Below are positions 43,672 through 53,277 of a DNA stretch of 64,000 bases, piece after piece (the first letter of the stretch is position 1; each line of letters starts with the position of its first letter). Under the pieces are notes generated by a model, which worked only from the letters and a program-made list of their open reading frames with translations, did not search any database and was not told the DNA's origin. The translations under genes were made by a program, and so were the position numbers. Origin of the DNA: CAIODY01 sp046051225 (GTDB taxonomy: Bacteria > Bacteroidota > Bacteroidia > Chitinophagales > CAIODY01); the NCBI GenBank assembly GCA_046051225.1, contig JBJOOR010000001.1, positions 62,001-126,000 of the forward strand, given 5' to 3'.

Positions 43672-46254
43672 CTACCTCAACAATATCACATCGCCTTTAT
43701 ACATTTCTTTTTGATGGGTAGTAGGATTAATAAACGAAACAAAAAATACATAAGCGCCCAGTTCTTGCAAAGCACCGTTGAATGTACCATCCCAAGCATT
43801 GCCGAATAATGTGGTTGAAAATACTTTTTGACCAAGCCGATTATAGATTTTAAAATCGTATTGCTGTGGCTCTAAATCGCAAGCTATGATGGGTTTAAAA
43901 GTTTCATCTACACCATCATTATTGGGTGTAAATGAATTAGGAAACAACACTTTGCAATCGCAATCCATAAAATTAATTGTAATAGAATCGGCAACCGATG
44001 CACAAGGTGGCATAGTTATCATTACATGATACAAACCCGATGTATCAACAGTTATAGCATTATTTGTAGAATAATTATTCCATACATAATTAGCCAATGA
44101 ATATTGTGGTGCTGATAAAATAATAGAATTGCCTGCACATAAATTAGTATCGTTGCCCAAATTAATTTGCGGTAAATCTATCACGGATAAATTGATAGTA
44201 ATAAACGAATCGCAACCCAACATATTTAGTAAAGTATCTTTATAAATACCCGATTTATTGATGGGCAAACCATTTGGCAATGTGTAAAATTGATTACTAC
44301 AAATTACTGGATTCAAATTAATATTATTGACACTGTTAACTACCAACTGAAGACTGATTATAGAATCACACCCATTTTGATTTATCAAGGTATCATAGTA
44401 AATGCCGCTTGTGGTAAGCATTTGATTATTGAATAAAAAAGATTGATTGCTGCAAATGGTTTTATTGATACTTGTATTGCTGATATTATTTACCGATAAT
44501 TGAATAGTGTAAATACTATCGCAGCTTGTAGCAGATGGAATAGTATCATAATAAACGCCTGCCGCATTTAGTTTTTTACCATTATGCAAAGTATAGTTTT
44601 GATTACTACAAATAGTAATTGATTTAGTTTGATATTGATAATTTAAAACCGATAGATGAGTTGTAATAACTGAATCGCAGCCTGTCATATTCATAATAGT
44701 ATCTACATAAGTGCCTGCCACAGTTTGCGGATAGCCATTGGGCAATTTAAAAGTATCGTTTTTACAAATACTTATATTTTGCGAATACGAAGTATTTGAA
44801 CATGGTGGCAATGGAATGCACGATGTATCGGGTATATATCGCCATACATCATTACGTGGATGAGCGCCACAATCGGCGCCTGTATATACATACAAGCGGT
44901 TAGCATAATCTACCACCATACAATGCAAATATCTGCCGGGTATTCGGTTGCTTGGGCTGGCTACGCCTGCCGTACCATAATTTCCGTTTTGATTGGCTGC
45001 ATTATTATAAGTACCATTTAGCCATTTAAACTGATTGGTATTGCTATCAAACAGCCACAAATCATTATTGCAAGTATTGCCAGCTGTATCTGTGCCGCCA
45101 AATAAATAAGTAAGATGTTTAAAATTGCCAACTAATTGTGCTGCTCTCCAATGATGCCTTGCGGCTGGTAATCCTACTTGACAATAGGCCACATAACTAC
45201 CTGCATCATTGAGTTGATTGCTGCCAGCTATCCATGTCCACTTATTAGCAGATATATTATATTTCCATACATCATTATGATTCATACCGCCAAACAATAA
45301 TAAATTCATGGCTGTATCTTGCGATGCTGCATAGCCATTACGGGCAGGTGGCAAATTACTAAAAGCAGCTACGCCCAATGTACCATAATTACCCAAGTCA
45401 TTAGGAGTGGTTGAGCCATGCATCCATGTCCATAAATCGGTAGTGGGGTTATATTTCCAAAGGTCGTTTGCCACATCGCCATGCCTATTAATAACACCAC
45501 CAAACAACCAAAAATTGCCTTGCTTATCTACCCAATGTGTTATTGCGCCTTCTCTGCCGCCTGGGCTATTGCCTAGGGCTGCTGTACCCATTATGCCATA
45601 CGTGGCTGTATGATTAGGTGTGCTATCGCCGCCCACCCACATCCACATATTTAGGGCTATATTATATTTCCACATATCGCTATGCAAGCCTGTGGTGTCT
45701 TTGCCACCATATAGCCACATATCGCCTTGTGCATCTGTCCAGGTTAGTGCGCCTTCTCTGCCGCTAGGTGTGCCGCATACACTGGCTACCCCTTTTACAT
45801 TGTATTTGCTGGTAGGGTATTGGTACGCCGTAAATGAATAAGGGGGATTACGATATGTTGGTGTTTTTTTGCCTGCCCATGCATTTAAAATACCTGAATA
45901 TTCTGCTAAATAATTATAATAATGGGGGAAACCGCCATTAAATGTTTTTCCAGCAAATACCCAAAAATTACCTTGATTGATTTTCCAATAATTGCAACCA
46001 AAAGTATTTCCTGTGTTATTTATAGCATAATATTTATAACTAAAGCACCCTGTTGAATCGAATATACTTGAGTTCTGAAGCCAATATTGATTTCCCTGTT
46101 CAAAAGTCCAAGTGCCACTGCCCTGTGAATATACTTTTTGAAATGAAAAAATATATATACCTACAAGTAATAGGAACAACTTTAAGGTATGTGGAAATCT
46201 AGTCAAGATTTGTGGGTAGATATTTATACGAAATTGCTTTATAAAGGTAAACAA
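43672..46254 (-). CDS. kelch-type propeller protein with T9SS type B sorting domain
   Basis: An 860-residue secreted protein. A signal-like segment (about 25-43, ending KVYSQG) is followed by kelch blades with GGREGA, WLFGG, DLWKYNPTTDLWTW and similar motifs (about 60-480). Four modules of about 50 residues, each with an ICSNQ-like start and a GCDSI-type end, span about 490-690. The C-terminal 85 residues (LFPNSFTPNNDGVDE, KIYNRLGQKVF, WDGTFNG, YKGDVILLR) are the gliding-motility C-terminal domain that targets cargo to the type IX secretion system. No ATG is available at the 5' end; TTG is likely used. Confidence 0.88.
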   Translation of the reverse strand: MFTFIKQFRINIYPQILTRFPHTLKLFLLLVGIYIFSFQKVYSQGSGTWTFEQGNQYWLQNSSIFDSTGCFSYKYYAINNTGNTFGCNYWKINQGNFWVFAGKTFNGGFPHYYNYLAEYSGILNAWAGKKTPTYRNPPYSFTAYQYPTSKYNVKGVASVCGTPSGREGALTWTDAQGDMWLYGGKDTTGLHSDMWKYNIALNMWMWVGGDSTPNHTATYGIMGTAALGNSPGGREGAITHWVDKQGNFWLFGGVINRHGDVANDLWKYNPTTDLWTWMHGSTTPNDLGNYGTLGVAAFSNLPPARNGYAASQDTAMNLLLFGGMNHNDVWKYNISANKWTWIAGSNQLNDAGSYVAYCQVGLPAARHHWRAAQLVGNFKHLTYLFGGTDTAGNTCNNDLWLFDSNTNQFKWLNGTYNNAANQNGNYGTAGVASPSNRIPGRYLHCMVVDYANRLYVYTGADCGAHPRNDVWRYIPDTSCIPLPPCSNTSYSQNISICKNDTFKLPNGYPQTVAGTYVDTIMNMTGCDSVITTHLSVLNYQYQTKSITICSNQNYTLHNGKKLNAAGVYYDTIPSATSCDSIYTIQLSVNNISNTSINKTICSNQSFLFNNQMLTTSGIYYDTLINQNGCDSIISLQLVVNSVNNINLNPVICSNQFYTLPNGLPINKSGIYKDTLLNMLGCDSFITINLSVIDLPQINLGNDTNLCAGNSIILSAPQYSLANYVWNNYSTNNAITVDTSGLYHVMITMPPCASVADSITINFMDCDCKVLFPNSFTPNNDGVDETFKPIIACDLEPQQYDFKIYNRLGQKVFSTTLFGNAWDGTFNGALQELGAYVFFVSFINPTTHQKEMYKGDVILLR

Positions 46255-46266
46255 AAAATCAAATTA

Positions 46267-46298
46267 AAAAGGCTTTCAGAAATTTCTGAAAGCCTTTT
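46267..46298 (-). terminator. perfect 32-bp palindrome, terminator of the flavoprotein gene
   Basis: Two 16-bp arms without a spacer (AAAAGGCTTTCAGAAA and its complement). It lies 50 bp after the stop of the flavoprotein gene and just before the T9SS cargo gene on the same strand, so the two are transcribed separately. Confidence 0.85.
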
Positions 46299-46348
46299 GT
46301 GTTTATATCTGTAAATTCGCTATCCTGAAGCATTTTACAACTTGCCGA

Positions 46349-47788
46349 TTATATAGATTTATTAATGGCAATATCATATTCCACATTGCCCTGTTCTTGG
46401 TATTCGTCATCAGTATTAATATTCCAAAGGTGTTGGTTGTTGCCCAATACAATTTGTTTGGCTGCCAATAAACCCATCAATATAGAATGGTCTTGATTAT
46501 TGTATTTAAATGCACCATATCTACCAATTACTAATAAATTAGGAATGGTTTCTAAATAATTTTTTACTACATCAACATGCTTTGCATAGCCTGTTTCGTA
46601 CACAGGATAACATTTTGGAATATGCAATAAATGTGTATTCAACACTTTATCTTTTGCTGAAATTAAATTCAATTTTCTTAATTCTACTTCAGCTAATTTT
46701 CCCATTTCAACTTCTGATGATTTCCAGATTTCATCATGTTCAAAACACCAATATTCTAAGCAAAGAATAGATGTTTTTTTATCACGATAAAGCGATGGAC
46801 ACCAATTTCTGAAATTAGTAATTCTGCCATGCAACACTTCGGGGCTGTGTACATAAATCCAATTATCAGGAAATAAATTTGCATTATCTATTTCAACATA
46901 CACCAATATTGTATTGCGAAAATATAATTTTTCAGAAGCTTGTTTTACCAACGCTGACGCATATTGTAAGCCTTTTACCATATTGGTTAATGGCATGGTG
47001 CTAATCACTTTATCGGCCAAATGTGTTTCGCCATTTTGTAGTTCAACGCCTCTTACTTCACCATTTTCATCTTGAATAATTTTTTTTACTGCTGCATTCA
47101 AATACAATTTGCCGCCATAGTTTTTGTATTGCTCTGCCATGCTTTCGTACAACATGCCCGTACCATTTTTAGGATAAGCAAATTGGTCAACTAATGTTTT
47201 ATGCTTGTTGCCTTTGTTGCCTATCAATGCACCTTTTACGGCTTCCCACAACGATAGTTTTTTAATGCGTTGTGCTGCCCAATCGGCATCAATTTTACTA
47301 CAAGGTATGCCCCATAATTTTTCAGAATAATTTTTAAAAAAAATGCCAAACAGTTTTTTGCCAAACCGATTAATTACCCATTCTTCAAATGTTTGTGGGT
47401 TGGCAATGGGCGTTAATCTTTGTTTTGCATAACTAAATAAAATACCAAATACAGTTGTGATGGGCAAATTACTTAATGCATTAAAAGGTTGAAGCGGATA
47501 ATAAAAAAATTTATTTCGATAATAAATTCGAGTTAATCGATTTACTAATGTGTAATCGGATTGAACAATTTCTGCAAAAAAATCGTTCACTATTTTATCG
47601 CTACTAAAAAAACGATGTGGCCCACAATCTACTCGTTGTCCCCATAAATCAAAGCTTCGAGCCAAGCCACCCACATCATTGCCTGCTTCAAATAAAGTAA
47701 CATCGCAACCAGCCTTTGCTAATTGATGAGCAGCTGTAAGCCCTGCCGGGCCTGCGCCAATTACGATTATTTTATGTTGAATAGTCAA
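46349..47788 (-). CDS. FAD-dependent oxidoreductase, UDP-galactopyranose-mutase-like
   Basis: A 479-residue flavoprotein with the dinucleotide-binding start KIIVIGAGPAGLTAAHQLAKAG, then FEAGNDVGGLARSFD and CGPHRFFSSD. The segments FYYPLQPFNAL and YSEKLWGIPCSKI are typical of the amine-oxidase-like branch that includes UDP-galactopyranose mutase relatives found near glycosyltransferases. Automatic annotation often calls such proteins protoporphyrinogen oxidase, and hemB/hemE are nearby, but the sugar-enzyme motifs argue against that. The start is TTG nine codons before the FAD loop; no ATG fits. Confidence 0.78.
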   Translation of the reverse strand: MTIQHKIIVIGAGPAGLTAAHQLAKAGCDVTLFEAGNDVGGLARSFDLWGQRVDCGPHRFFSSDKIVNDFFAEIVQSDYTLVNRLTRIYYRNKFFYYPLQPFNALSNLPITTVFGILFSYAKQRLTPIANPQTFEEWVINRFGKKLFGIFFKNYSEKLWGIPCSKIDADWAAQRIKKLSLWEAVKGALIGNKGNKHKTLVDQFAYPKNGTGMLYESMAEQYKNYGGKLYLNAAVKKIIQDENGEVRGVELQNGETHLADKVISTMPLTNMVKGLQYASALVKQASEKLYFRNTILVYVEIDNANLFPDNWIYVHSPEVLHGRITNFRNWCPSLYRDKKTSILCLEYWCFEHDEIWKSSEVEMGKLAEVELRKLNLISAKDKVLNTHLLHIPKCYPVYETGYAKHVDVVKNYLETIPNLLVIGRYGAFKYNNQDHSILMGLLAAKQIVLGNNQHLWNINTDDEYQEQGNVEYDIAINKSI

Positions 47789-47809
47789 TATTGAAATTTA
47801 GTAGTGGGT

Positions 47810-47819
47810 GGCGAAATTA
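47810..47819 (-). promoter_or_regulatory. putative -7 element TAATTTCGCC upstream of the flavoprotein gene
   Basis: TAATTTCGCC on the minus strand ends 22 bp before the TTG start. The same TAnnTTCGCC form occurs upstream of hemE and the DinB gene. Confidence 0.4.
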
Positions 47820-47871
47820 ATTAGTTGAGTTGATTTAACTTTATATTACTTCAAAAATATCTATACTTTTT

Positions 47872-49662
47872 TTAATCAAATGTACTTGCATTAATGCTTG
47901 TAACAAAAAGTTGATTGTTGCTATTCGCATTCCAAAGCTGAACTTCTGCTTCGTTAAATTTTTCATTTGGTATCATTACATCAATAAATAATGGATGCCA
48001 TTTTTTATCATCATTCATCAATCTACTTATTCTTATCAATCTGGTTTTAACTTCTTTATTGTTGTTTTTAAATCGAACAATTAATCGAGGCATCAGCCAC
48101 ACATTCCATTCTTTTGGTGCAGCATAAAAATTAGCCGAAACTCTTAACCATTTGTTTTTATTATGCAGTAAATTAATTGGCATCAACTTGCTAAACTGTT
48201 GCTGGGCGTTAATTACAATTGTATCAGCCAATTTAATGTTTTGTAATTCAACATCTTTTTTATTTAAAAAATTGCCACTGTATTCTTCATCAGTATCTAA
48301 TAATTTTAAATCATTAAATTGAATATTCCATCTTCCAAAAGTTCTTAACAGATAACTTTTGGTCATGTTATCGCCTTCAAAATATATGGCATAATGTGCT
48401 TGCCATATTAAATTTATATTCAAATACATGCAGCTCGAAAAAAGCAATATAGCAATTGATTTTATAAATTTATTTTGCTTCAATACCCAACTAATAATGG
48501 CTGCTAACGGAAAACTCATTACGGCATAACTCTGCACCATGGCTCGTTGCCCAAGGCTTGTAGCATACCACCATATTGCCCAACTAAATACTACATAAAT
48601 ATTTAACAACATGAATATTAATGTGGCGATGGCTATTTTTTTGTGTTGATGAAATAAAAAATAAAAACCAAGCGAAGCAAAAAACATGATGGGTGTATAA
48701 ACAAACCAACCCTTTTTATAACTGATTAATCCATTGATAATATGCGGATGAAACCAATCGAAATGTTGATTGCCATAAGTATAAACCAACCATTGATTGC
48801 TTACATATTTCCAATACAATAATTGAATTGAAAATACTATCAACAAACAAATTGCCGACACAAAAAAATATTTGAAATGAGTAAATATGAAACTCAATTT
48901 TTCTTTTACAGAAGTTGCTGAAAGCGAAATATTCCATAACACAAACAGTGCAATTAGTATGGCATCTGTTGGGCGAATTAACATAGCTAAACCTATTAAA
49001 GAGCCCACTGCTATTGAGTTTTTTAGATTTGGCGATGCATAAAATTTTATAATAAACCATAGCAACATACAATACACAAAAAATAATTGATTGTGTGTTA
49101 ATGCACCTGTAATGGCTGAATATTCAATATAATTTGTAGCCAACACCACCAATGATAAAGTGATGGCTACAACCTTATCATCAAAAAAAAGCAACAGTAT
49201 TTTTCGTAAAAAATACAAGGCTAAAAAAGCATACAATAAGCAGCCCATCGAAATACAAAACTGATCTGGAAACGAAAAACCATTGGCTTTATAGTTTCCT
49301 ATTTTTGCCCATGTATGCGCAATAGTAAAAAACGGAAACATCATTATAGCGTTGCCAATAGTATAAGTCATTACGCTATTTCCATTCGCAACTTTAAAAG
49401 CACTTGAAAAACCATCGGGTTGCACATTGGCTTCGGTTGCTGCTTTGCTGGTTTGCTCTAAAGTTTTTATATCATGATAAATAAAAATGGATGGTAGATA
49501 AGCATAGTAGCCAGCCACATCCCAACTAATGGTTGAACCAACGCCTGTTTTATTCCATGTAGGGCAAAAAATATTGGTAAGTAATAAAGCACAACAGCAA
49601 ATGAATAATGCTATTGAACTAAATAAGTTTCTATGAAAAAATGTGAGTTTTGAAAAAATCAA
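47872..49662 (-). CDS. polytopic membrane glycosyltransferase-like protein (GT-C type)
   Basis: A 596-residue protein with about eleven membrane helices in the first 430 residues and a soluble C-terminal domain. The first large loop has SWDVAGYYAYLPSIF, where GT-C enzymes keep a catalytic Asp. Motifs do not identify a specific family (GT39/GT83-like at best). It follows hemB by 32 bp, so it probably belongs to the hemE operon. The start is TTG; no ATG precedes the first helix. Confidence 0.7.
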   Translation of the reverse strand: MIFSKLTFFHRNLFSSIALFICCCALLLTNIFCPTWNKTGVGSTISWDVAGYYAYLPSIFIYHDIKTLEQTSKAATEANVQPDGFSSAFKVANGNSVMTYTIGNAIMMFPFFTIAHTWAKIGNYKANGFSFPDQFCISMGCLLYAFLALYFLRKILLLFFDDKVVAITLSLVVLATNYIEYSAITGALTHNQLFFVYCMLLWFIIKFYASPNLKNSIAVGSLIGLAMLIRPTDAILIALFVLWNISLSATSVKEKLSFIFTHFKYFFVSAICLLIVFSIQLLYWKYVSNQWLVYTYGNQHFDWFHPHIINGLISYKKGWFVYTPIMFFASLGFYFLFHQHKKIAIATLIFMLLNIYVVFSWAIWWYATSLGQRAMVQSYAVMSFPLAAIISWVLKQNKFIKSIAILLFSSCMYLNINLIWQAHYAIYFEGDNMTKSYLLRTFGRWNIQFNDLKLLDTDEEYSGNFLNKKDVELQNIKLADTIVINAQQQFSKLMPINLLHNKNKWLRVSANFYAAPKEWNVWLMPRLIVRFKNNNKEVKTRLIRISRLMNDDKKWHPLFIDVMIPNEKFNEAEVQLWNANSNNQLFVTSINASTFD

Positions 49663-49694
49663 ATTTTAAAAATCGGGCTAAATAAAAAATAAAT

Positions 49695-50663
49695 CTATGA
49701 TAAAATTCTAACAATATCTCTTGCAAAATAACTTGCAATTAAATCGGCACCAGCTCTTTTAATAGAAAGCGTTGTTTCTAAAATGGCTTGGTCTTCATTC
49801 AGCCAACCCTTTGCTGCTGCTGCTTTTATCATCGAGTATTCGCCGCTTACATGGTAAGCACTTACAGGAATTTTAACCGCATTTTTTGCTTCTCTAATAA
49901 TATCTAAATAGCTTAAAGCAGGTTTCACCATTACAATATCAGCGCCTTCGGCTTCATCTTGCAATACTTCTTTTAGAGCTTCAATTCTGTTGGCAGGATT
50001 CATTTGATACGATTTTTTATCGCCAAAACCTGGTGCCGAATCTAATGCATCACGGAATGGACCATAAAAACACGAAGCATATTTTGCACTATACGCCATG
50101 ATACCTGTTTTGGTAAAATTATTTTGTTCTAATGCTTTTCTAATGGCCGCAATTCTACCATCCATCATATCGCTTGGTGCCACAAAATCTGCCCCAGCAG
50201 CGGCATGCGATACACTCATTTGTGCCAACACATCAACCGTTGCATCGTTTACAATTTCATTATTTTCTACAATTCCATCATGCCCATAAATCGAAAATGG
50301 GTCTAATGCAATATCAGTCATCACCAACATATCGGGGCAAGCATTTTTTATTTCACGAATGCTGCGTTGCATTAATCCATCAGGGTTTAAAGCTTCTGTA
50401 CCTTTATTATCTTTTACATTATCATCGCATTTTATAAATAACAAAACACACTTTAAACCCATAGCCCAAAGCTGTTTTACTTCTTCTATTGTGTTATCCA
50501 AACTCATTCTATAATAGCCTGGCATTGATAATATTTCTTCTTTATAATTTGTGCCTTCATTAATAAAAAGTGGTACAATTAAATCATTGGGTGTAATAAT
50601 TGTTTCGCTAACTAAAGCTCGTATGGCTGATGATTGGCGAAGAATTCGGCTTCTATAATTCAT
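49695..50663 (-). CDS. hemB: porphobilinogen synthase (delta-aminolevulinate dehydratase)
   Basis: A 322-residue HemB. The two Schiff-base lysines can be read: Lys194 in YSAKYASCFYGPF and Lys247 in VMVKPALSYLD. The metal site region DIALDPFSIYGHDG (118-130) lacks the three Cys of zinc enzymes, so a Mg-dependent type is expected. It joins two 5-aminolevulinate molecules to porphobilinogen. It lies between two membrane glycosyltransferase genes, 8 bp after the GT22-like gene. Heme made here is needed in quantity by the cytochromes at 11-26 kb. Confidence 0.96.
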   Translation of the reverse strand: MNYRSRILRQSSAIRALVSETIITPNDLIVPLFINEGTNYKEEILSMPGYYRMSLDNTIEEVKQLWAMGLKCVLLFIKCDDNVKDNKGTEALNPDGLMQRSIREIKNACPDMLVMTDIALDPFSIYGHDGIVENNEIVNDATVDVLAQMSVSHAAAGADFVAPSDMMDGRIAAIRKALEQNNFTKTGIMAYSAKYASCFYGPFRDALDSAPGFGDKKSYQMNPANRIEALKEVLQDEAEGADIVMVKPALSYLDIIREAKNAVKIPVSAYHVSGEYSMIKAAAAKGWLNEDQAILETTLSIKRAGADLIASYFARDIVRILS

Positions 50664-50670
50664 TGATTGT

Positions 50671-52188
50671 TTAGTTTTTTTTTCGTTCTATTTTATAAAT
50701 AAACGTTTCGCAATTAATATTGTTGGGGTTGATGCGATACATAAAATTATCAATAAAACTAGGTTCTACTTTAGTTTCAAACTGCACATTAAAATTTCGT
50801 TTTGTGGCTTCCAATCGTTTCTCTAAATTTTCAGATTGATAAAATATAATGTAATTGGGCATTGTACTATCGGGCATTTGAAGTATTTTTTTGTACGTTG
50901 AATCAAGTGGTACGGTATTATTTACATCATAATCTTTTACCAGTTTTCCTAAATAAAACATGGGCGACATTAATGCTCCATCCCGATTACTATCTTCTAC
51001 AATAATATTTTTCACATCGCCTTTACTACGCAGATACAGCATGGCTTCTACTCGGTTTCGTTTGCTATAAGTGGGTGTAATCACTAGCAATAAAAATATA
51101 TTTAATAGCCAGAAAAATTTCCAAATTGCCGATTCAATTTTTTTGTTTTTATTCCAAAATTTTGATTGCAGCACAAACTCACTCCAGCCACTTATGCCTA
51201 AAATTAAGATAAATGGAAAGATGGGCAAAATGAATCTTTCTTGCTTATTTGGGAAATAAGAATGCGCTGCCAAAAAAACAAAACTTGGCAAAAATAAAAT
51301 CCATTTTTTATAATTTTTAAAATAACCAAACAACAGCATAAGACTTATTGGTGGAATAAAAATACCCATCAGCAATAAAAAATAATTGTACCATGGTTGG
51401 TTATAATAGGTAGTTGAGTTTACCATATTGTATCGTACATATTCAGTAAATTCAACAAAAGGATGATGCCAAATAATCATATCAACACCGCCTTGAACAA
51501 GGGCTGCGCAAATTAAAAACCCAATACCTACAAAAATGCCTACAATAAATTTGCGTTCGATAAATAATGCCAAGCCAAAACCAAATGAAAATAAAATGGT
51601 TTGAAATCTGATATTGAAACCAATGCCCAATAATAATCCAATCAACAAAGCTGTTGTAATTTTTATTTTTTCATTTTTAACAACCAACCATGTAGCCATT
51701 ATCAATGGCGGAACACATGCCATTTCAACTAAATTACGAACACTTAAAAACGGAAATACCCAAAATAAAGAAAGTAGCAATCCAACTTTTTTCGCCACTT
51801 CTATATTGGCAATTTTTTCGGTTATTTTAAAGCCACAATAAATAGTAATTAAAGAATACCATGCATGAACCAATCGTACCAACAACATTTTTATTTCGGG
51901 ATGAGAAATACCCACAAATTGTAAAGCCTTAAAAAAGAAATAGTGAAGCCCTACATAAAAAAAACTATGCCCTGTAGGCGTTGGAATGGTTTGCCCTTCT
52001 TTAGGCAGCCATGCATTGTAATCAGCATTATCTATCCATGATTGAGCAGCTTCTATAACCAAAAAATGGTCATCATGCATACCAAATCCTCTTGAAAAAA
52101 TGGTAGCTATTAATCTGAAAAAAAAACCTACAAACAAAATTGTTTGTAATGGATTATCGGTGTAGTAGCTTTTTATTTTTTGTATCAT
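50671..52188 (-). CDS. GT22-like mannosyltransferase (GT-C fold)
   Basis: A 505-residue membrane protein with about ten helices. The first lumenal-type loop has GMHDDHFLVIEAAQSW, matching the HxD/E motif of GT22 enzymes (PIG-B/ALG9 relatives), and a later loop has FPNKQERFILPIFPFI, the characteristic H/N-K-E-x-R-F block of the family. A soluble tail of about 130 residues follows. It would use a polyprenyl-phosphate sugar in the periplasm. It is placed between hemE (24 bp) and hemB (7 bp) in one operon. Confidence 0.8.
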   Translation of the reverse strand: MIQKIKSYYTDNPLQTILFVGFFFRLIATIFSRGFGMHDDHFLVIEAAQSWIDNADYNAWLPKEGQTIPTPTGHSFFYVGLHYFFFKALQFVGISHPEIKMLLVRLVHAWYSLITIYCGFKITEKIANIEVAKKVGLLLSLFWVFPFLSVRNLVEMACVPPLIMATWLVVKNEKIKITTALLIGLLLGIGFNIRFQTILFSFGFGLALFIERKFIVGIFVGIGFLICAALVQGGVDMIIWHHPFVEFTEYVRYNMVNSTTYYNQPWYNYFLLLMGIFIPPISLMLLFGYFKNYKKWILFLPSFVFLAAHSYFPNKQERFILPIFPFILILGISGWSEFVLQSKFWNKNKKIESAIWKFFWLLNIFLLLVITPTYSKRNRVEAMLYLRSKGDVKNIIVEDSNRDGALMSPMFYLGKLVKDYDVNNTVPLDSTYKKILQMPDSTMPNYIIFYQSENLEKRLEATKRNFNVQFETKVEPSFIDNFMYRINPNNINCETFIYKIERKKN

Positions 52189-52212
52189 TTTTTTAAAAAT
52201 AAGATAATAAAA

Positions 52213-53238
52213 TTATAGCGAATATTCCTTCACAGCATCCACAAAGGCTTTGGCATGATCAACAGGAATGTTGGGTAAAATACCATGACCTAAATTGGCG
52301 ATATATTTTTGTGTTCCAAATTCATCAATCATCGCTTTTACATCTGCTTTTATTTGCGGAATGGGTTGCAATAATTTACATGGGTCAAAATTTCCTTGCA
52401 AACAAATTTTACTGGAAGTGGCTTCACGAGCCATTTTTGGGCTGATGCACCAATCTAATCCCAAACCACTTGCTTTTGAATTGGCTAAATCCTTTAATGC
52501 ATACCAACTGCCTTTTGGAAATAAAATCACAGGCGCATGTGTGTGCAATGCATCTGCAATTTGCAATAAATAAGGTTCTGAAAATTTCTTAAAATCCTGT
52601 GGCGATAACATGCCGCTCCAACTATCGAAAACCTGCACCACATCAGCACCTGCGGCTACTTGTAGTTTTAAATATTCGATGGTTACATCGGTTATTTTTT
52701 GCAATAATTGATGGGTTAATTGTGGTTCAGAAAAACAAAATTGTTTTGCTTTGTCGAAGCTTTTACTGCCTTTTCCTTCCACCATATAGCACAACAAAGT
52801 GAATGGTGCACCAGCAAATCCAATCAATGGCACACGATTGTTTAATTCTTTTTTTACCAATTTTATGGCATCATACACATAATTCAAATTGTGTTGTGCA
52901 TCCTTTACCTGCAAGGATTCCAAGTCTTTTTGATTGGCAATAGTCTTTGGTAAAAATGGTCCTTTATTTTCTACCAATTGCACTTCCAATCCCATCGCTT
53001 GCGGCACTACTAAAATATCTGAAAACAAAATTGCAGCATCAACACCAACTTGGTCAACAGGCTGCAACGTAATAGCACAAGCCAATTCGGGCGTTTGCAC
53101 TCGTGTAAAAAAATCATATTGATTTCTCAATTTGATGTAATCGGGCAAATATCTTCCTGCCTGACGCATCATCCAAACTGGTGGGCGACTAATTTGTTCG
53201 CCTCGTAAAGCCTTTAACAACAAATGTTCTGAATTCAT
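52213..53238 (-). CDS. hemE: uroporphyrinogen decarboxylase
   Basis: A 341-residue HemE. The N-terminal signature RPPVWMMRQAGRYLPDY (about 20-36), GFAGAPFTLLCYMVEG near 145, VQVFDSWSG and the C-terminal NLGHGILPNIPVDHAKAFV are intact. It removes the four acetate carboxyls from uroporphyrinogen III to give coproporphyrinogen III. It is the first gene of a minus-strand operon that continues with GT22-like, hemB and another membrane glycosyltransferase gene. A -7-like element is present about 19-28 bp upstream. Confidence 0.96.
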   Translation of the reverse strand: MNSEHLLLKALRGEQISRPPVWMMRQAGRYLPDYIKLRNQYDFFTRVQTPELACAITLQPVDQVGVDAAILFSDILVVPQAMGLEVQLVENKGPFLPKTIANQKDLESLQVKDAQHNLNYVYDAIKLVKKELNNRVPLIGFAGAPFTLLCYMVEGKGSKSFDKAKQFCFSEPQLTHQLLQKITDVTIEYLKLQVAAGADVVQVFDSWSGMLSPQDFKKFSEPYLLQIADALHTHAPVILFPKGSWYALKDLANSKASGLGLDWCISPKMAREATSSKICLQGNFDPCKLLQPIPQIKADVKAMIDEFGTQKYIANLGHGILPNIPVDHAKAFVDAVKEYSL

Positions 53239-53256
53239 ATTTAATGTATAATGAGT

Positions 53257-53266
53257 GGCGAAAATA
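53257..53266 (-). promoter_or_regulatory. putative -7 element TATTTTCGCC upstream of hemE
   Basis: TATTTTCGCC (minus strand) ends 19 bp before the hemE ATG, of the TAnnTTCGCC form. Confidence 0.4.
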
Positions 53267-53277
53267 CAACACTAATT

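Noticed and set aside
46349..47788. Protoporphyrinogen oxidase (HemY) because of nearby hemB and hemE
   Set aside because: The HRFF, YPLQPF and SEKLWG motifs fit UDP-galactopyranose-mutase-like flavoproteins better, and a terminator and separate promoter-like element set it apart from the heme operon.
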